A stretch of 32,280 bases of DNA. Source: an uncultured Ectothiorhodospiraceae bacterium (GTDB taxonomy: Bacteria; Pseudomonadota; Gammaproteobacteria; UBA9214). The first letter of the stretch is position 1, and each line of letters opens with the position of its first letter. Shown here one piece after another: positions 8,395-17,074 of this stretch. A program made the position numbers and the translations under genes. The notes under the pieces were generated by a model that made no database searches, was not told the DNA's origin, and saw only the letters and a program-made list of their open reading frames with translations. The stretch covers positions 1 through 32,280 of the forward strand of contig CAMYIX010000077.1 of NCBI GenBank assembly GCA_947258615.1, given 5' to 3'.

Positions 8395-9030
8395 ATGATC
8401 AACGACGATGACATCAAGCAGAGTGCGCTGGAAAATGTCGAGCAGAATGGCATTGTCTTTATCGACGAAATCGACAAGGTGACGCGCCGCGGCGAGTCCA
8501 GCGGACCCGACGTGTCGCGCGAGGGCGTGCAGCGCGACCTGCTGCCGCTGGTGGAGGGCAGCACCGTGTCAACCAAACACGGCATGGTGAAGACCGACCA
8601 CATCCTGTTCATCGCCTCCGGCGCCTTCCACATCTCCAGGCCTTCGGACCTGATCCCGGAACTGCAGGGCCGCCTGCCGATACGGGTCGAGCTGGATGCA
8701 CTGGGCGCGAAAGAATTCGCGCGCATCCTGACGGAACCGGATGCCTCGCTGACCGAACAGTACAGCGCACTGATCGCCACCGAGTCGGTCACCCTGGAGT
8801 TCAGCGAAGACAGCATCACGCGCATCGCCGAGATCGCCAGCGACATCAACGAACGCACCGAGAATATCGGAGCGCGCCGCCTGCACACTGTGATGGAGCG
8901 CCTGCTGGAAGCGATTTCCTTCGATGCCACCGACCGCTCCGGCAGTGTCACCACGATCGACGCCGCCTACGTCGACGAGCACCTCGGGCAGCTGGTGCAG
9001 GACGAAGACCTGAGCCGCTACATACTCTAA
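8395..9030 (+). CDS. C-terminal half of HslU, possibly reinitiated separately
   Basis: This 211-residue frame begins at an ATG that is an internal methionine of normal HslU. In this sequence the upstream half stops at the TGA of the same ATGA (8395-8398), and GAAGAGG lies 8 nt before the ATG at a workable Shine-Dalgarno spacing. Termination-reinitiation could therefore yield Walker A and Walker B halves as separate chains. Whether such halves assemble is unknown; no split HslU is known to me. If the duplication is an artefact this is simply the 3' half of hslU. Confidence 0.5.
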   Translation: MINDDDIKQSALENVEQNGIVFIDEIDKVTRRGESSGPDVSREGVQRDLLPLVEGSTVSTKHGMVKTDHILFIASGAFHISRPSDLIPELQGRLPIRVELDALGAKEFARILTEPDASLTEQYSALIATESVTLEFSEDSITRIAEIASDINERTENIGARRLHTVMERLLEAISFDATDRSGSVTTIDAAYVDEHLGQLVQDEDLSRYIL

Positions 9031-9096
9031 GACCCTTATCAGTCAATCCACACAGGCAATCCAGGCCACAGAGGCGAACAACACAGAGGCAAGTGC

Positions 9097-9465
9097 ATGA
9101 CAGACACACCCAAACCCACCGAAATCAGCCTGCACCAGAAATCCCGCGTGCTCGAGATCAGCTTCGAGGACGGTGCACATTTCAAGCTTCCCTACGAGTA
9201 CCTCAGGGTCTATTCACCCTCTGCCGAGGTGCGCGGTCACGGTCCCGGCCAGGGCGTCCTGCAGGTCGGCAAGGAGGATGTCAGCATCACCCAGGTCGAC
9301 CCGGTCGGCGCCTACGCCATTCAGCCGCATTTCGATGACGGCCACGACACCGGCATCTACTCCTGGGAAACGCTCTATGACATGGGCAAGAACCAGAAAA
9401 AATACTGGACCGAGTACCTGCAGCAGCTGGAAACGGCCGGACACAAGCGCAAGGGAAACGGATAA
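9097..9465 (+). CDS. DUF971 protein (gamma-butyrobetaine hydroxylase-like N-terminal domain)
   Basis: A 122-residue single-domain protein. The order of conserved pieces is LEISFEDGAHFKLPYEYLRVYSPSAE, then VGAYAIQPHFDDGHDTGIYSW and LYDMGKNQKKYW, the standard DUF971 fold. This domain is the N-terminal part of gamma-butyrobetaine hydroxylases but stands alone here, without the catalytic oxygenase domain. Stand-alone copies commonly sit next to hslUV and ubiE in proteobacteria; their role is not settled, with suggestions around iron-sulfur metabolism. It lies 66 nt after hslU and is flanked by decayed arm fragments of the window's repeat family. Confidence 0.9.
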   Translation: MTDTPKPTEISLHQKSRVLEISFEDGAHFKLPYEYLRVYSPSAEVRGHGPGQGVLQVGKEDVSITQVDPVGAYAIQPHFDDGHDTGIYSWETLYDMGKNQKKYWTEYLQQLETAGHKRKGNG

Positions 9466-9570
9466 GACAGCCGCTCAGCGGAAACACGACCTGAATTGAT
9501 TCTGGCAAACAGCAAGACAACCAACCGGCCGGATGTCCCTGCATGACCTGAGGCATCCATTTTTTCCTGC

Positions 9571-9593
9571 TTTCTCTGCGTCTATGCGGTAGA
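9571..9593. repeat. Solitary repeat-arm fragment upstream of ubiE
   Basis: TTTCTCTGCGTCTATGCGGT resembles the right outer arm of copy A (ATTTCTCTGCGTCC...TCTGCGG) with changes. No matching left arm is nearby, although CCACAGAGGC and CACAGAGGC pieces at about 9065-9092, on the other side of the DUF971 gene, look like decayed arm units. The rest of the 159-nt gap before ubiE shows nothing recognisable. Confidence 0.5.
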
Positions 9594-9624
9594 TTTATAA
9601 TAACGTTACAAGACGGGCGCCAGC

Positions 9625-10368
9625 ATGAAAGACAAGACCACACATTTCGGCTTCGAGGAAGTCCCCACAGAGGATAAGGTGCACCGGGTGCGCGCCGTCT
9701 TCGATTCCGTCGCCGACAATTACGACCTGATGAACGATGTGATGTCCCTGGGCATCCATCGCCTGTGGAAACGCCTGGTCATCGACATGGCGAACATACG
9801 GCCGGGCCAGCAGATCCTGGACCTCGCCGGCGGCACCGGCGACCTCACCCGCCTGCTCGCCGCCAGGACCGGAACGCAGGGCAGGGTGATCCTGTCCGAT
9901 ATCAATCACGCCATGATCAACACGGGCAGGGCGCGCCTGCTGGATGACGGGATCGCCGGCAACGTCGATTTCATCCAGGCAAATGCCGAACGGCTGCCAT
10001 TTGCCGACAACAGCTTCGACTGCATTACCATGGGTTTCGGCCTGCGCAACGTCACCGACAAGCAGTCCGCGCTCGATTCCATGCACCGTATCCTGAAGCC
10101 CGGTGGACGCCTGCTGGTACTCGAGTTCTCGCGCCCGCTCGCGACACTCAAGCCCGCCTATGACTTCTATTCGTTCAAGGTCCTGCCCAGACTGGGCAAG
10201 CTGTTCGCCGACGATGCCGATAGCTACCGCTACCTGGCCGAATCCATCCGCATGCATCCGGACCAGAAGGCACTGCTCGAGATGCTGGAAGCGGCCGGTT
10301 TCGAGGACTGCAGCTACCGGAACCTGAGCGGCGGTATCGTCGCCGTTCATCGCGGTTATAAATTTTGA
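9625..10368 (+). CDS. ubiE: Ubiquinone/menaquinone C-methyltransferase UbiE
   Basis: SAM-dependent C-methylation of the benzoquinol (or demethylmenaquinol) ring. The protein has 247 residues. The N-terminus has [15 protein letters not shown] and [17 protein letters not shown], characteristic of UbiE. The SAM-binding motif I is [34 protein letters not shown] and [13 protein letters not shown] follow. It leads a tight operon: the RDD gene starts 4 nt inside its end, and ubiJ and ubiB follow, all in ubiquinone synthesis apart from the RDD protein. Confidence 0.97.
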   Translation: MKDKTTHFGFEEVPTEDKVHRVRAVFDSVADNYDLMNDVMSLGIHRLWKRLVIDMANIRPGQQILDLAGGTGDLTRLLAARTGTQGRVILSDINHAMINTGRARLLDDGIAGNVDFIQANAERLPFADNSFDCITMGFGLRNVTDKQSALDSMHRILKPGGRLLVLEFSRPLATLKPAYDFYSFKVLPRLGKLFADDADSYRYLAESIRMHPDQKALLEMLEAAGFEDCSYRNLSGGIVAVHRGYKF

Positions 10369-10835
10369 ACGGCACAGGCTTCCAGTATGCCGGTATGTGG
10401 CGCCGTTTCGGCGCACTGCTGATCGATGTCTTTCTGGCCGCCATGCTGCTGGCCTGCGCCGTGCTGGCCTGGAGCGCCTGGAGCGGTGACATGCCGGCCT
10501 GGGGTTCACGCACCCTGAACAGCGCGATTGCCGTTGCCGTGCTGATCGCGCTGCTGTTGATGGTGTGGCTAGACGCCCGGCTGCAGGGCACCCCGGGACT
10601 GCAGCTGCTTGACTGCCGGCTGGTCGATGCCCGCAGCGGTCAGGCCATCGGCCTCGCCCAGTCGACCCGGCGCGCCGCCTGCCTGCTGCTCGCGGTCCTG
10701 CCACTGCTACTGGGACTGCTGTGGATCGGCTGGGACAAGCACAAGCAGGGCCTGCATGACAAACTGGCCGGGACGCTGGTGATCCGTGAGGACTACGCGC
10801 TCAAGACACTGCAGGAACTGGCGCGGGGGTCATGA
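10365..10835 (+). CDS. RDD family membrane protein
   Basis: A 156-residue inner-membrane protein with hydrophobic segments near residues 14-38, 50-70 and 103-122. RDD-family hallmarks are [18 protein letters not shown] at the N-terminus, TPGLQLL after the second segment, and [11 protein letters not shown] near the end. The TTG at 10365 overlaps the ubiE stop by 4 nt and includes the family-typical YAG residues before MWRR. An ATG at 10395 is the alternative. The end overlaps ubiJ by 4 nt. Transport or membrane-anchoring roles are suggested for the family but none is established here. Its place inside a ubi operon is uncommon. Confidence 0.85.
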   Translation: MNGTGFQYAGMWRRFGALLIDVFLAAMLLACAVLAWSAWSGDMPAWGSRTLNSAIAVAVLIALLLMVWLDARLQGTPGLQLLDCRLVDARSGQAIGLAQSTRRAACLLLAVLPLLLGLLWIGWDKHKQGLHDKLAGTLVIREDYALKTLQELARGS

Positions 10836-11473
10836 TGAAGCTGCCCGCCGGCGCGGCCACAGGCCTGGAAATTGCGCTCAACCGCTACCTCGACCTGGAC
10901 CCGGCCGTGCGCGACCGACTGGCGGAACTCGAGGGCCGACTGATCGCACTGCAACTCGGGGGCATCGACCTGAGGATTCTTTTGAGGATCGGCCGCAATG
11001 GCATCACCGTGCTGACCGACAGCGACCAGGACGCCGACACCGTGCTGCGCGGCAGTCCGCTGGGCATGGCCCGCCTCGGTCTGGGCGGTAATAGTGCAGG
11101 CACACTGTTTTCCGGAGCAGTGGAGATCGCGGGTGATGTCGAAACCGGCCAGGCATTCAAGGCCATCCTGGATGACCTGGAGATCGACTGGGAGGAGCAG
11201 TTGTCACGACTGACCGGCGACGTGGTGGCCCACCAGCTCGGCAACATCGCGCACAAGACCGGCACGCTGCTGGCACACGGGCGCGCCACCCTGATGCAGG
11301 ACCTGTCTGAATACCTGCAGGAGGAACTGCGCGTGCTGCCGGCACGTATCGAGGTCGAAAACTTCATCGAAGATGTCAGCCGGCTCGGCATGGCCATGGA
11401 CCGCCTGCAGGCACGCCTGGCGCGCCTGCAGGCGGTCCGCACGGCGGGACCCGCAACGGATGACAGGACATGA
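10832..11473 (+). CDS. ubiJ: Ubiquinone biosynthesis accessory factor UbiJ (SCP2 domain)
   Basis: A 213-residue soluble protein lying between ubiE and ubiB, the position of ubiJ (yigP) in E. coli, where it supports the lipid-binding Ubi metabolon. Residues ~10-105 form an SCP2-like domain (LEGRLIALQLGGIDLRILLRI, then SAGTLFSGAVEIAGD). The C-terminal part is helical and charged (YLQEELRVLPARIEVENF, RLQARLARLQ), probably a coiled coil. Its start overlaps the RDD stop and its stop overlaps the ubiB start, each by 4 nt. Confidence 0.9.
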   Translation: MMKLPAGAATGLEIALNRYLDLDPAVRDRLAELEGRLIALQLGGIDLRILLRIGRNGITVLTDSDQDADTVLRGSPLGMARLGLGGNSAGTLFSGAVEIAGDVETGQAFKAILDDLEIDWEEQLSRLTGDVVAHQLGNIAHKTGTLLAHGRATLMQDLSEYLQEELRVLPARIEVENFIEDVSRLGMAMDRLQARLARLQAVRTAGPATDDRT

Positions 11474-13143
11474 TCCGGCCGGCACAGCTGATCCGGCTGG
11501 TGCACATCAACTTCGTGCTGGTGCGCCACGGACTCGATGAAGTCATCCTCGCGACCCACCTGTTAAGGCCGTTCCGCTTCATCTTTTACCTCGCACCCTG
11601 GAACTGGCTGCCACGCGAACGCGAACCGCGCGCCGTGCGCATCCGCAGGACTCTGGAAGACCTCGGGCCGATCTACGTAAAATTCGGCCAGATACTGTCG
11701 ACGCGCCAGGACCTGCTGCCTGACGATATCGCGATCGAACTGGCGCATCTGCAGGACCGCGTACCACCGTTTCCGGGAGAACGCGCCAGGGCACAGATCG
11801 AAAAGGCCTATGGCCAGTCGGTGGAACAGGTGTTCCAGGCCTTCGATGAGACACCGCTGGCGTCGGCCTCGATTGCCCAGGTGCATAGCGCGCGCCTGCA
11901 CGACGGGACCGACGTGGTGGTCAAGGTCCTGCGCCCCAATATCCGCCAGTACATTGCCCGCGATGTCAGCCTGCTGCATACGGTCGCCCGCATGGCCGAG
12001 CGCTACTGGAAGGACGGACGCCGCCTGCGCCCCTGCGAAGTGGTGCGCGAGTTCGAAAAGACCCTGTATGACGAACTCGACCTGCTGCGTGAAGCCGCCA
12101 ATGCCTCCCAGCTGCGGCGCAATTTCAGTACGTCGCGCCAGCTCTACGTTCCCGAGATCTACTGGCCCTACTGCCGACCCAATGTGATGGTGATGGAGCG
12201 CATCTTCGGTATACCCATCAGCGATATCGACACACTGCGCAAGCACGACATCGACCTCAAGGAGCTGTCGGCACGCGGCGTGGAGATCTTCTTCACCCAG
12301 GTCTTCGAACACAATTTCTTTCATGCCGACATGCACCCCGGAAACCTGTTCGTGTCACCCGGCGGCTGCTATATGGCGGTCGATTTCGGCATCATGGGCA
12401 CCCTCAACCCCGTCGACCAGCGCTATCTGGCGGAAAATTTCCTGGCCTTTTTCCGGCGTGATTACCGGCGCGTGGCCGAGTTGCACGTGGAGTCGGAATG
12501 GGTACCGTCAGGCACCCGCGTGGACGAGTTCGAATCGGCGATTCGTACCGTCTGTGAACCGATCTTCGAGAAACCGCTGAAGGAGATCTCTTTTGGCAAT
12601 GTCCTGCTGCGGCTGTTCCAGACGGCACGACGCTTCAACATGGAAATCCAGCCGCAGCTTGTCCTGCTGCAGAAGACCCTGCTGAACATTGAGGGCCTGG
12701 GACGGCAGCTGTATCCCGACCTCGATCTGTGGCAGACGGCCAAACCGTTCCTGGAACGCTCCATGAGCGAGCAGCTCGGCACCCGCGCCCTGATCCGCAA
12801 CATCAAGCAGAGCATTCCCGCCTGGACCGAGACCCTGCCGGAACTGCCGATGCTGGGGCACAAATTTATGGAACAGGCCACCGCAGGGAAGCTGCGGGTC
12901 GAGTGGACCTCGGGAGAACTCGGCAGGCTGCGCCGTGATATGCGCCGCGCCAACCGCCGCACTGTCGGCGCGATCGTCGGTAGTGGCCTGATCCTCGCAG
13001 CGGCCGTGGTGTACGGACTGGCCGGTCTCGGCACCGGGCAGACGGGCATGCTGCTGGGTGCACCACTGCTGAGCTGGCTGCTGGGAGGTCTGGGGCTGGC
13101 GGTGCTGTACATCAGCCGCTCCGACAACACCGACCTGAGCTGA
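11470..13143 (+). CDS. ubiB: Ubiquinone biosynthesis kinase-like protein UbiB
   Basis: Atypical kinase/ATPase of the UbiB/ADCK family, membrane-associated and needed for ubiquinone synthesis. The protein has 557 residues. The family's KxGQ motif is KFGQILSTRQDLLP, the alanine-rich nucleotide loop is PLASASIAQVHSA, the invariant lysine lies in VVVKVLRPN, and the catalytic and metal motifs are HADMHPGN and AVDFG. Two C-terminal transmembrane segments (about 495-515 and 520-545) anchor it to the inner membrane. It ends the ubiE operon and converges on the DUF389 gene with only 7 nt between stops. Confidence 0.96.
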   Translation: MIRPAQLIRLVHINFVLVRHGLDEVILATHLLRPFRFIFYLAPWNWLPREREPRAVRIRRTLEDLGPIYVKFGQILSTRQDLLPDDIAIELAHLQDRVPPFPGERARAQIEKAYGQSVEQVFQAFDETPLASASIAQVHSARLHDGTDVVVKVLRPNIRQYIARDVSLLHTVARMAERYWKDGRRLRPCEVVREFEKTLYDELDLLREAANASQLRRNFSTSRQLYVPEIYWPYCRPNVMVMERIFGIPISDIDTLRKHDIDLKELSARGVEIFFTQVFEHNFFHADMHPGNLFVSPGGCYMAVDFGIMGTLNPVDQRYLAENFLAFFRRDYRRVAELHVESEWVPSGTRVDEFESAIRTVCEPIFEKPLKEISFGNVLLRLFQTARRFNMEIQPQLVLLQKTLLNIEGLGRQLYPDLDLWQTAKPFLERSMSEQLGTRALIRNIKQSIPAWTETLPELPMLGHKFMEQATAGKLRVEWTSGELGRLRRDMRRANRRTVGAIVGSGLILAAAVVYGLAGLGTGQTGMLLGAPLLSWLLGGLGLAVLYISRSDNTDLS

Positions 13144-13150
13144 CCGGGCC

Positions 13151-14146
13151 CTACCCCGGCAACTGCTGACGCAGGAAAATCGCCGCGACCAGCAGGGCCA
13201 GCGTCACAATCCAGATCGCCGTGTAGGTCACCTTGGACTGGCGTGCCTTGCGCTTTTCCAGCCAGGTGCGCGGCCTGACGCCGCGGTACATAAACATCAG
13301 CTTGGCGGACAGGTTGATGCAGACGATGTTCACCGCCAGCAGCAGTACAGCGCCAAGCGCCAGACCGGCCTGGCCACTACCCAGCAGCATGCCGAGGGTG
13401 GCGGCCGGCGGCAACAGGGCCACCGCGACCATCACGCCCACCAGGACACTCGATAACCCCGTCGTCAGCGACAGCACAGCGGCCGCGCCCGAAGCGAGCG
13501 CCAGCACCACCCCGTCGAGACCAACATCGGTACGTGCCAGGATCTCTGGGCTGGACAAAACATCGGGCCAGAGCGCACCGATTGTCAGCGTGAGCAACAG
13601 GGTCAGTCCCAGGCCTGCCAGGTTGGTCCTCAGCGACTTCCATATCAGTTCATGGTCACCCAGCGAGGTGGCGAAGGCGAGCGCAATATTTGGCCCCAGC
13701 AGCGGTGCGATCACCATGGCGCCGATAATCACGGCGACGTTATTCTCGATCAGTCCGATGGAGGCGACGATCGTTGACAGGCACACCATCAGCAGGAAGT
13801 TGCTGTCCAGGCGCGCGCCCTGCTCGATATCGTTGTACAGCTCTTCGCGTGTCTGGCCATTACCGCCAGGCGCCTTGTCCTGCCCGGTGTCGGTTGCCGG
13901 CTGCGCGCGCGGCAATGCCGCCTCTACCGGGAGAATCATGATGCGGTAATTTTCACTGCCGCCCAGCAGGCCCTGCAGGGCATCGATCAGCTGCTGGGGT
14001 GTTGCGTCATCGACCAGCATACGCAGCACCACCCGACCGTCGGTTGCAGACGGAACCGCCCAGGAATCCAGCACACGGTACTGTTCGGCAAGACTCGCCA
14101 GGGTGTCCAGGTGGCCGGCATCGGCGATAACCTCGATAATGCGCAC
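13151..14146 (-). CDS. DUF389 / TIGR00341 family membrane protein
   Basis: A 331-residue inner-membrane protein of unknown function. Residues 1-110 are a soluble domain rich in charged residues with a flexible linker (ATDTGQDKAPGGNGQ). From about 117 onward there are roughly six hydrophobic segments. The family hallmark, ENNVAVIIGAMVIAPLLGP, lies near residues 133-151; VAVALLPPAATLGMLLGSG follows. The start is GTG at 14146 with AAAGG upstream. It is last in the minus-strand run behind yajL, 17 nt downstream of that gene's stop. Confidence 0.88.
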   Translation of the reverse strand: MRIIEVIADAGHLDTLASLAEQYRVLDSWAVPSATDGRVVLRMLVDDATPQQLIDALQGLLGGSENYRIMILPVEAALPRAQPATDTGQDKAPGGNGQTREELYNDIEQGARLDSNFLLMVCLSTIVASIGLIENNVAVIIGAMVIAPLLGPNIALAFATSLGDHELIWKSLRTNLAGLGLTLLLTLTIGALWPDVLSSPEILARTDVGLDGVVLALASGAAAVLSLTTGLSSVLVGVMVAVALLPPAATLGMLLGSGQAGLALGAVLLLAVNIVCINLSAKLMFMYRGVRPRTWLEKRKARQSKVTYTAIWIVTLALLVAAIFLRQQLPG

Positions 14147-14163
14147 GGGCCTTTGGAAACCTG

Positions 14164-14721
14164 CTAGTGCGCGGGACGTTGCAGTCCCGCCTCGACCTGC
14201 GCACGCGTCTGCTCCCCGGCCAGCACCTCGATCAGCTGCAGTGCAAAGTCCATGGCCGTACCGGGACCGCGTGAGGTGATCACCTTGCCGTCGGCAACGA
14301 CCGGCGCCTCAGTGTATTCCATGCCCGGGACACTGTTGGGGTCCATGGAGCCGGGATAGCAGGTGGCGCGCTTGCCATCCAGCAGGCCGCTGTGCGCCAG
14401 CACCTTGGGAGCGGCGCAGATGGCCGCGGTGAATTTGCCCGCGGCTGCCATCTGCCTGAGCAGCCCGATCACGCGCGGGTCCTCGTCCAGATGGTCGGCG
14501 CCAGGCAGACCGCCCGGCAACACCACCATGTCGTAATCCTGCGTCAGTGCCTGGTCCAGGTTCATGTCGGGAATCAGCACCGTGCCGCGCGAGGCACGCA
14601 CCGGCTGGTCATCGAGGCCGGCAGTTACCACCTCGATATCCGCTCGTCGCAGCAGATCCACTATGGTGATGGCTTCGAGTTCTTCGCAACCTTGTGCGAG
14701 CGGGACCAGGACGCTTGCCAT
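14164..14721 (-). CDS. yajL: DJ-1/PfpI family protein, YajL-like
   Basis: A 185-residue cytoplasmic protein of the DJ-1 family, proposed as a chaperone or protein deglycase under oxidative or glycation stress. The conserved glutamate is in QGCEELEAITIVDLLRR, and the reactive cysteine is in the nucleophile elbow TAAICAAPKVLA. VVLPGGLPGADHL and TSRGPGTAMDFAL complete the family pattern. The ATG at 14721 has GGGGG eight nt upstream, so it is well supported even though it lies 61 nt inside the 3' end of yibQ. Confidence 0.9.
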   Translation of the reverse strand: MASVLVPLAQGCEELEAITIVDLLRRADIEVVTAGLDDQPVRASRGTVLIPDMNLDQALTQDYDMVVLPGGLPGADHLDEDPRVIGLLRQMAAAGKFTAAICAAPKVLAHSGLLDGKRATCYPGSMDPNSVPGMEYTEAPVVADGKVITSRGPGTAMDFALQLIEVLAGEQTRAQVEAGLQRPAH

Positions 14722-15524
14722 AGTTCGTTACCCCCGTCATCGATTTCAATCAGTCGCCTGACCGGCACCAGCTGAACATTATAGTCGGCGAGCCGTGGCA
14801 GTTCCCGCTTCAGCACCGCCAGGGTTTCCGGATAGGGATGCCCGATACCCAGTGCCGTACCGTTAGCGCGTGCGCTTGCCAGCAGCCGCCGGAACTGGCG
14901 CATTACGGCCGCGGGGTCGCGTACGTTGTCAAGGAACACGTTGCGTTCGATCCCGGGAACACCGTACTCGTTCGCCATCTGCAATGCGACCGTCGCCGTG
15001 GTGGTGCGGCTGTCGACAAAGAACAGTGGGCCGTGCCGGCTGATGCCCTGCATCAGCCACGCCATGTGGCCCGGATGACGTGTCAGCAGACTGCCCTGGT
15101 GATTGTTGATGCCGCTGACATGGGGCACCGCCGCTAGATGCCGCTGCAGGGTGTCGGTGAGCTGCTGCCGGGTCATGTCCAGCGTCAGCTCCCCGGGTTC
15201 GCTGGCGGAACGGCTGACCGCCTGCATCGGCAGGTGCAGCATGATTTCCTTGTTACCGGCATCTGCCAGCCGCGCAAGGGAGCGGGTGTGGGGTGCATGC
15301 GGCAGGAAGGAACAGGCGACCGGACCGGGCAAGGCGACCGCCTGCCTGCCCTGCAGCAGCTGGTTGCCCAGGTCGTCGATGATCAGGGCGATCCTGGCTG
15401 TTGCTGCAGGGACGCTGTCGTCAGCCGCAGCAGCGGGCAACACCGGCAGCAGCAGACAGGCCAGTAACAGGCCTCCGAATGCGCGCGCCAGACAGGACAG
15501 TCCGCCCGCGCCGCCGGAGGTCAC
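14661..15524 (-). CDS. yibQ: Divergent polysaccharide deacetylase family protein (YibQ)
   Basis: A 287-residue exported protein: a signal peptide (about residues 12-34, hydrophobic LLLACLLLPVLPAAAA) and a divergent polysaccharide deacetylase domain. Recognisable blocks are RIALIIDDLGNQ, IMLHLPMQ, VSGINNHQGSLLT, FFVDSRTT and ALGIGHPYPETL. In E. coli yibQ follows envC and gpmI, as in this cluster, suggesting a peptidoglycan-related periplasmic role; the substrate is unproven. The GTG start overlaps the ctpA stop (GTGA). The 3' end overlaps yajL by 61 nt. Confidence 0.9.
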   Translation of the reverse strand: MTSGGAGGLSCLARAFGGLLLACLLLPVLPAAAADDSVPAATARIALIIDDLGNQLLQGRQAVALPGPVACSFLPHAPHTRSLARLADAGNKEIMLHLPMQAVSRSASEPGELTLDMTRQQLTDTLQRHLAAVPHVSGINNHQGSLLTRHPGHMAWLMQGISRHGPLFFVDSRTTTATVALQMANEYGVPGIERNVFLDNVRDPAAVMRQFRRLLASARANGTALGIGHPYPETLAVLKRELPRLADYNVQLVPVRRLIEIDDGGNELWQASWSRSHKVAKNSKPSP

Positions 15525-16843
15525 TGCATGCGTTCCTGCAGGATGGACAGGCCCTTGAGCAGGTTCAGCGCCTCGTACAACTGGTAGTCGGATTGCGCCA
15601 GCGACTCCTTCCCGGCCTCAGCGCCGGAGGTTTCGCCATCGCCCTCGTCGAGCACCCTGTCATTGCCATTCGACAGATGCCCCGAGAGATCGGACTCCTT
15701 CAGCGGCTGCAGGTTCTTTTCTGCCGCCGCGACCTCCAGGGTTTCCAGCTCGATGTCCGGGACGATGCCTTCCGCCTGGATGGAGCGTCCGGAGGGTGTG
15801 TAGTAGCGCGCAGTGGTCAGTTTCAGCGCGGTACCGCCACTCAGCGGCAATATGGTCTGCACAGAGCCCTTGCCAAAGGTGCGTGTGCCGATGATGATGG
15901 CACGCTTGTGGTCCTGCAGGGCACCGGCCACAATCTCCGATGCGGAAGCGGATCCCTGATTCACCAGCACCACCATCGGCGCCCCGCGGACCACATCATC
16001 CGGCGTCGCGTTGAATCGCAGGCTGGAGTCAGCAATGCGGCCCTCGGTATAGACGATCAGGCCCTTGCTCAGAAAGGCGTCGGACACGGCGACCGCGCCG
16101 TTCAGCACGCCACCCGGGTTGTTCCTGAGGTCCAGCACCAGGCCAGTGAGCTTGCCGTCATTCTCCTTTCTCAGCTTGGCGATAGCATCGACCAGGTAGT
16201 CCGCCGTCTTGGACTGGAACTGCGAAATGCGCAGGTAGCCATAACCCGGTTCCAGGGTCCGGCTCTTGACGCTCTTGACCTTGATGATATCGCGCGTGAT
16301 GGTGATCTGCAGCGGCTTGTCGAGGCCTTCGCGCACAATGGTCAGCTCGATGTCGGTGCCGGGCTTGCCACGCATCACCTTCACCGCATCGCTCAGGGTC
16401 ATGCCCTTCACCGGTGAATCGTCCAGCCGGATGATCAGGTCGCCCGCCTTGATGCCGGCACGCTGGGCCGGGGTATCATCGATCGGCGCGATCACCTTGA
16501 CGAAGCCGTTTTCCATGCCGACCTCGATGCCCAGTCCGCCGAACTGGCCGGTAGTGCCGACCTGCAACTCCTTGAACTGGTCCGTGTCGAGATAGGCCGA
16601 ATGCGGATCCAGGCCCGTCAGCATGCCGCGGATGGCGTTTTCCAGCAGTTCCTTGTCCTCGACCGATTCGACATAGTCATTCTTGATGCGACCGAACACG
16701 TCGCTGAAGGTGCGCAGTTCTTCCACGGGCAGGGTGGCCGCGGTCGTATCGCGCTCGGCGAACACACCGTGTCCGATGGAGACCAGCACGCCCAGCACCA
16801 GCCCCGTGATCAATAGCAAATAATTCTGGGTTTTCACTTTCAT
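15521..16843 (-). CDS. ctpA: S41 family C-terminal processing peptidase
   Basis: Periplasmic serine protease of the CtpA/Prc family, anchored or exported through an N-terminal hydrophobic segment (NYLLLITGLVLGVLVSIGHG). The 440 residues hold a PDZ domain (about 95-180, with GIKAGDLIIRLDD) and the S41 domain: GYLRISQF, LVLDLRNNPGGVL, the serine in NQGSASASEIVAGAL and the lysine in RTFGKGSVQT form the Ser-Lys dyad. I chose MKVKTQ at 16843; the frame extends to a GTG at 16906, but those residues are not family-like. It lies between envC and yibQ; such peptidases often work with LytM proteins on murein hydrolases. Confidence 0.94.
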   Translation of the reverse strand: MKVKTQNYLLLITGLVLGVLVSIGHGVFAERDTTAATLPVEELRTFSDVFGRIKNDYVESVEDKELLENAIRGMLTGLDPHSAYLDTDQFKELQVGTTGQFGGLGIEVGMENGFVKVIAPIDDTPAQRAGIKAGDLIIRLDDSPVKGMTLSDAVKVMRGKPGTDIELTIVREGLDKPLQITITRDIIKVKSVKSRTLEPGYGYLRISQFQSKTADYLVDAIAKLRKENDGKLTGLVLDLRNNPGGVLNGAVAVSDAFLSKGLIVYTEGRIADSSLRFNATPDDVVRGAPMVVLVNQGSASASEIVAGALQDHKRAIIIGTRTFGKGSVQTILPLSGGTALKLTTARYYTPSGRSIQAEGIVPDIELETLEVAAAEKNLQPLKESDLSGHLSNGNDRVLDEGDGETSGAEAGKESLAQSDYQLYEALNLLKGLSILQERMQ

Positions 16844-17074
16844 AGGATCTATTTCCATGCGGCGCGCCGCTTGCGACCGGACTGCCTGGCCCGGTCGGCG
16901 CACCACGGTCTGTCAGTAATTATGACAATATCACAGGGTCAGTAAGAGCGGTATCGGCGTGCCGGTAAAAAGCTGTTGAAATACGGGATAAATCCCGTTC
17001 CTCTAACTCAGACAGCGGCACGCCGCGAAGGTGCCCGTCTCCCGCCGGCCACGCCACCACGGTCAGCGCCATCC

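Larger units (their letters stand above)
7670..9030 (+). pseudogene. hslU: HslU ATPase gene, frameshifted by a 32-bp tandem duplication
   Basis: Encodes the AAA+ unfoldase of HslUV, but in two frames. The first frame (7670-8398, 242 residues) starts [20 protein letters not shown] and has Walker A GPTGVGKT (57-64), the pore region EVGYVGRD and the I-domain. After EEAA at residue 230 it reads 12 foreign residues and stops. The second (8395-9030) resumes with Walker B VFIDEIDK, sensor and box VII regions, and ends DEDLSRYIL like HslU elsewhere. The gap is explained by an exact 32-bp duplication at 8329-8393. Without it the gene is 1329 nt, 442 residues plus stop, the family length. Either a real mutation or an assembly or read error; the sequence alone cannot tell. 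Confidence 0.93.

Noticed and set aside
15401-16417. 338-residue plus-strand frame
   Set aside because: It is the antisense shadow of ctpA, whose PDZ and S41 motifs are clear; no recognisable motif of its own.
16981-17000. Hairpin ACGGGA-TAAA-TCCCGT after envC
   Set aside because: Short stem with no T-run; too weak to call a terminator.
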